NCBI GenBank assembly: GCA_019648995.1
Contig: BLXT01004580.1
Span: 2,122,705-2,143,261, forward strand
Direction: 5' to 3'
Length of the DNA: 20,557 nt
DNA from: Plakobranchus ocellatus
Lineage: Eukaryota; Mollusca; Gastropoda; Plakobranchidae
Each line of letters starts with the position of its first letter. Position 1 is the stretch's first letter. The notes beneath the pieces were generated by a model. That model did not search any database and was not told where the DNA came from. It saw only the letters and a list, made by a program, of their open reading frames with translations. Both the position numbers and the translations under genes were made by a program. Of the stretch, positions 18,861-20,557 are shown piece by piece.

Positions 18861-20397
18861 TTGAAAAATCGTGAAAAAATATTTTTCAAGGTGTATGTAT
18901 GTTTTTTTTTTTACCAGCAAGTGATCATTACCCTATTAGACTATGTTCAAATATGCTTTATTGTTTAGCATTATTTTATCCCTGACATTCAGGCATAACT
19001 CGTTGTCGATAATTTAGCTTTTTGTTAAAGTGAACACATATTTCCACGGACGCGCTAAAGTCTAATAATACCAACTATATAGGTAACTCATGAACATCCG
19101 GTTTATATTTCTTAAGCAATCGTTTTTCAGTTTTATTTTTTATTATTAGCCACTTTGTCTGAGAATGAAAAGATTTGTAAAATCATCGGCCCATTTAAAA
19201 GAGGACAATCTAATGAATCACTTCCATAGGTCAGGCATGTTATCTGTAGCAGCAGCAGCAACAGCTTCGCGCCTGCCCATATCATCATTGGTGAAGATTT
19301 CATAGAAGTAGAGAAATAAGCTTTTATCTACACTTGAGCTGACATAGACAACCCATTCTGATTGCAGTAATCAGTACTTCACTAAATATGGCTTATGTTT
19401 CTAAAGTACTGAAATGGGGGGATCAATTTTAGCTTCAGATGTTTCAAATAATGGAAAAAGCTCTTTAAACAAGATGAGCAAAATAATCCTATGAAACTTT
19501 TCGGGCAAAAAAAAAGTTATATATGTCCCTGGTTTTTCCTGTCTTTTTTGTTCTGCTCAACACTGTTTTGGGCATCAGTGGTTTGGAAAATATTTTTATC
19601 AATTTTTTTTTCAAGTCTTGCTCGCTGGGTCATTCACCATCATGAAAGACAGACAGGTTTTCCCAAGTGTCGGTAAATATTTTCTATTCGTATGCTCTTA
19701 ATGCATTGCTCTTTAGACCATTGGAGAAAGGGCCAAACCTGGTAACATTTTTTTTGTCCCAGGTAGAACCCTTTTGACATAGCCCTAAGTAAAAGTTCAG
19801 CATATAATAATTCCATTTTGTGATCCGGTTCCTATTAATTTTGAAAAACTGGGGCACTAGGGATAAAATGGAACTGTGCATTTTCACCGGGATTAGGTTT
19901 ATATGAAACGAGTCAAGCCCTCCAGGATGGAGACATTGAAAAAATATCGTGCCTCGATCTGTTGAGGAGGTTGTCAACTTCTTAACGCTATGTAGAGGTT
20001 AACTCCATTCGATAGGTTCAACGTGACATTAATTATGTTGACGTGTCATATCATAAATAGATATATTTTTATAGGAGTAGACTTCTGTTAATCATGGTAC
20101 CAGTCATATGAAAAACGGAAGTCGACTTATCCATTGCATTGCTTTTTACAATCAAGCAAAAAGACAAGTATGGCATCTACTTAAAAGAAGATCAACCCAA
20201 GCGAATTCAACATAGATGAACTCTACTGTAGATGGTCACCAGCTGTAAGAGCCTTTGTACAATATTATTGATTTGGGGGATATTTCCACGATTTCAACAA
20301 ATCCTGCCAAAGTAATACGTAAGCTTTACAGAACTAGCAAGAGTTTGAGAATCAACATCTCCTTTGGGCGAACAAGAAACAAAGAGCAAAATTAAAC
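18861..20397. other. Unassigned DNA to the right edge
   Basis: No convincing exon. A short (AGC)n lies at about 19248-19260. From about 19680 on, the sequence is less A/T-homopolymeric, and short frames such as 20249-20392 read without simple repeats. None matches a family I can name. A decayed transposon or a distant exon of another gene is possible. Confidence 0.4.
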
Positions 20398-20461
20398 GTG
20401 CCAGAACAAGATAGCATGGACAGAGAAAAACTGAATGTGCCAAAACAAGATAGCATGGACA
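20383..20461 (+). repeat. Two tandem copies of a 39-base unit
   Basis: GTGCCAGAACAAGATAGCAT (20398 on) and GTGCCAAAACAAGATAGCAT (20437 on) head 25-base blocks identical but for one base. The weaker similarity upstream (AGAGCAAAATTAAAC, AGAGAAAAACTGAAT) shows the unit is 39 bases, present twice. Confidence 0.8.
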
Positions 20462-20557
20462 TTATTATTATGCCCTCTTGGCTGTTTGCCCTTGCATTGA
20501 ATTGAAAATAATTAAGCAATCGGAAAGGCATAGTTTTAGTACTATGCTTATGAAACA

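Noticed and set aside
19684-19977. 97-codon minus-strand frame
   Set aside because: No domain or motif recognised; the length is within what open frames reach by chance here.
20249-20395. 48-codon open stretch (EPLYNIIDLGDISTISTN...)
   Set aside because: Not low-complexity, but it has no start codon, no clear splice sites and no family match; left as part of the unassigned right end.
1-20557. CRISPR array, rRNA, retroviral or other virus-derived element
   Set aside because: No regular repeat-spacer array, no rRNA-like segment, and no recognisable reverse transcriptase, integrase, capsid or envelope motifs or long terminal repeats were seen.

Overview
This is animal nuclear DNA. It is AT-rich, with spliced coding exons, GT-AG introns of 0.37-1.7 kb, and many CT, CA, CAT and TA microsatellites. 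There are no bacterial-style operons or ribosome binding sites. The exon structure and microsatellite content fit an invertebrate, perhaps a mollusc or annelid. That is a weak guess, because no lineage-specific marker was found.

Only one protein-coding gene can be supported. It lies on the + strand as eight consecutive exons (1587-8600) encoding the C-terminal 538 residues of a chondroitin polymerizing factor (CHPF/CHPF2-type, glycosyltransferase family 31, CHGN domain). All exon joins keep the reading frame, all introns are GT-AG, and the match to vertebrate CHPF runs to the stop codon. The N-terminal third (Golgi anchor and most of the Fringe-like domain) is not recognisable in the 1.6 kb before the first exon and probably lies upstream of the window. 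The site where active chondroitin synthases carry Asp-Val-Asp reads Thr-Met-Gly, so the C-terminal transferase domain is probably non-catalytic, as in CHPF.

Layout: 1-1586 is upstream flank or intron, with a degenerate C-tract-bearing tandem repeat at the very start and a CT-rich stretch ending in a (CT)n tract. 1587-8600 is the gene, with most microsatellites in its first visible intron. 8601 to about 9890 is the probable 3' UTR, ending in three AATAAA signals. 10601-11276 is a short non-autonomous piggyBac-type DNA transposon flanked by TTAA, with a remnant of a minus-strand reading frame. Two copies of a foldback hairpin sequence lie 5.9 kb apart (11351-11421 and 17214-17280), both with a 25-base loop. 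The rest, to 20557, is AT-rich intergenic or unannotated DNA with short repeats and no convincing exon.

No novel multi-gene system was found. The most noteworthy unexplained items are the hairpin pair, the 5' tandem repeat with internal G-tract/C-tract palindromes, and the strand-biased (CT)n tracts around the first visible exon, one of which forms a decoy splice acceptor.
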